In this document: one piece after another, positions 6,087-6,379 of the stretch
Layout: every line of letters begins with the position of its first letter
Position numbering within the stretch: the stretch's first letter is position 1
Origin: Deltaproteobacteria bacterium
Lineage (GTDB): Bacteria > Desulfobacterota > Desulfarculia > Adiutricales > Adiutricaceae
Length of the DNA stretch: 6,379 nt
Direction: 5' to 3'
Assembly (NCBI GenBank): GCA_031288745.1
Contig: JAITQT010000003.1
Span: 1 to 6,379, forward strand
Made by a program: the position numbers and the translations under genes
The notes under the pieces: generated by a model
Database searches by the model: none
Told to the model about the DNA's origin: nothing
Seen by the model: the letters and a program-made list of their open reading frames with translations, nothing else

Positions 6087-6212
6087 TTAACATTGATCGC
6101 AGCGCAAAAAGTCCCCTTTATCAATTCTTAAATTTGTAACATAGTCAAATTACTAGTTAATTTTTTAGACTATTTTGATTTTAAGAGGTTTTTGCGCTTC
6201 GATCAACATTAA
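6087..6212. repeat. Second inverted repeat with nested dyads, MITE-like or hairpin element
   Basis: The arm at 6087-6110 (core ATTGATCGCAGCGCAAAAA) is the reverse complement of 6189-6212 with 3 mismatches in 24; the inner 18 bp match at 17. Between the arms lie ATAGTC (6141-6146) and GACTAT (6168-6173), also inverted, and looser similarity next to the arms. The interior is AT-rich and non-coding. It begins only 5 bp after the 114-bp repeat. It could be a small non-autonomous element, a folding RNA or a recombination site. It lacks the conserved core sites expected of an integron attC. Confidence 0.6.
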
Positions 6213-6256
6213 TCAAAGTTAAAATATATGGTTGGAGCAGAGAGCTAATTAGAAAC

Positions 6257-6285
6257 GTTAAAAGAACTTAATGTTAAGAACTTAA
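6257..6285. promoter_or_regulatory. Tandem near-palindromes before the last ORF
   Basis: AAGAACTTAA occurs at 6262-6271 and again at 6276-6285. The second lies within the palindrome TTAAGAACTTAA (6274-6285), and the first within a near-palindrome preceded by GTTAA. The pair, 14 bp apart and immediately before an ATG, resembles an operator for the gene starting at 6290. No regulator is visible. Confidence 0.3.
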
Positions 6286-6289
6286 GGGT

Positions 6290-6379
6290 ATGCTAAAACT
6301 TAATTACAACTCGAAAGTCGCTACCAGCCGCAACGTGGGGAAAAAAGACTTGGTGAACGGTTACAGGCTGCTAAACAAT
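6290..6379 (+). CDS. Possible start of an unidentified gene, cut by the window edge
   Basis: An open frame starts at ATG 6290 and stays open for all 30 codons to the window end. It begins MLKLNYNSKVATSRNVGK and continues with KDLVNGYRLLNN. I do not recognise the family. Upstream, TAA at 6275-6277 closes the frame. AAGGG (6284-6288) is too close to the ATG for a good Shine-Dalgarno, so the start is doubtful. Base use is AT-richer than in the operon upstream up to about 6310, then more balanced, as expected where coding sequence begins. Thirty codons without a stop is only weak evidence. Confidence 0.35.
   Translation, partial: MLKLNYNSKVATSRNVGKKDLVNGYRLLNN

Noticed and set aside
6083..6289. 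tRNA, tmRNA, integron attC or CRISPR in the AT-rich tail
   Set aside because: No cloverleaf, no tmRNA ends, no attC core sites and no regularly spaced repeats could be found by eye.
6290..6379. Flagellin-like N-terminus in the last ORF
   Set aside because: The spacing of Asn and Arg-Asn is only vaguely similar, and the hallmark Leu-Ser-Ser-Gly segment is absent where expected.

Overview
The window holds a compact four-gene housekeeping cluster, all on the + strand: ftsH (290-2179), folP (2416-3294), cdaA (3405-4214) and ybbR (4287-5939). It is bounded on both sides by two copies of one ~114-bp repeat in inverted orientation (1-114 and 5969-6082, 109/114 identical by my alignment). A more AT-rich tail (6083-6379) holds a second, nested inverted repeat and the start of an unidentified reading frame that runs off the edge.

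The gene order ftsH-folP-cdaA-ybbR, the diderm-type FtsH and the moderate base composition suggest a Gram-negative bacterium of the former Deltaproteobacteria (Desulfobacterota and relatives). From memory this order is common there, usually with glmM following. I cannot place it more finely, and the assignment rests on gene order and protein style, not on a search.

Layout. 1-114: left repeat copy. 115-289: leader with a run of stem-loops, one resembling an intrinsic terminator, then a Shine-Dalgarno and a TTG start for ftsH. 2180-2397: 218-bp gap with small hairpins. 3295-3404 and 4215-4286: short gaps compatible with co-transcription of folP, cdaA and ybbR. 5940-5968: short gap after ybbR. 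5969-6082: right repeat copy. 6087-6212: second inverted repeat. 6257-6285: tandem near-palindromes. 6290 to the end: partial ORF.

How the genes relate: FtsH is the membrane AAA+ zinc protease, FolP makes dihydropteroate for folate, CdaA is a membrane diadenylate cyclase making c-di-AMP, and YbbR is its membrane-anchored extracytoplasmic partner. In many bacteria glmM follows ybbR and GlmM binds CdaA. Here the right repeat lies where glmM would be expected. YbbR also carries an unusual ~229-residue Pro/Thr/Ser/Ala-rich tail and a G9 homopolymer in its coding sequence.

The main unexplained signal is the repeat pair: a structured element with four predicted hairpins and an alternating GTTC/GAAC half-site array, placed head-out on both sides of a housekeeping operon with no transposase or recombinase in view.
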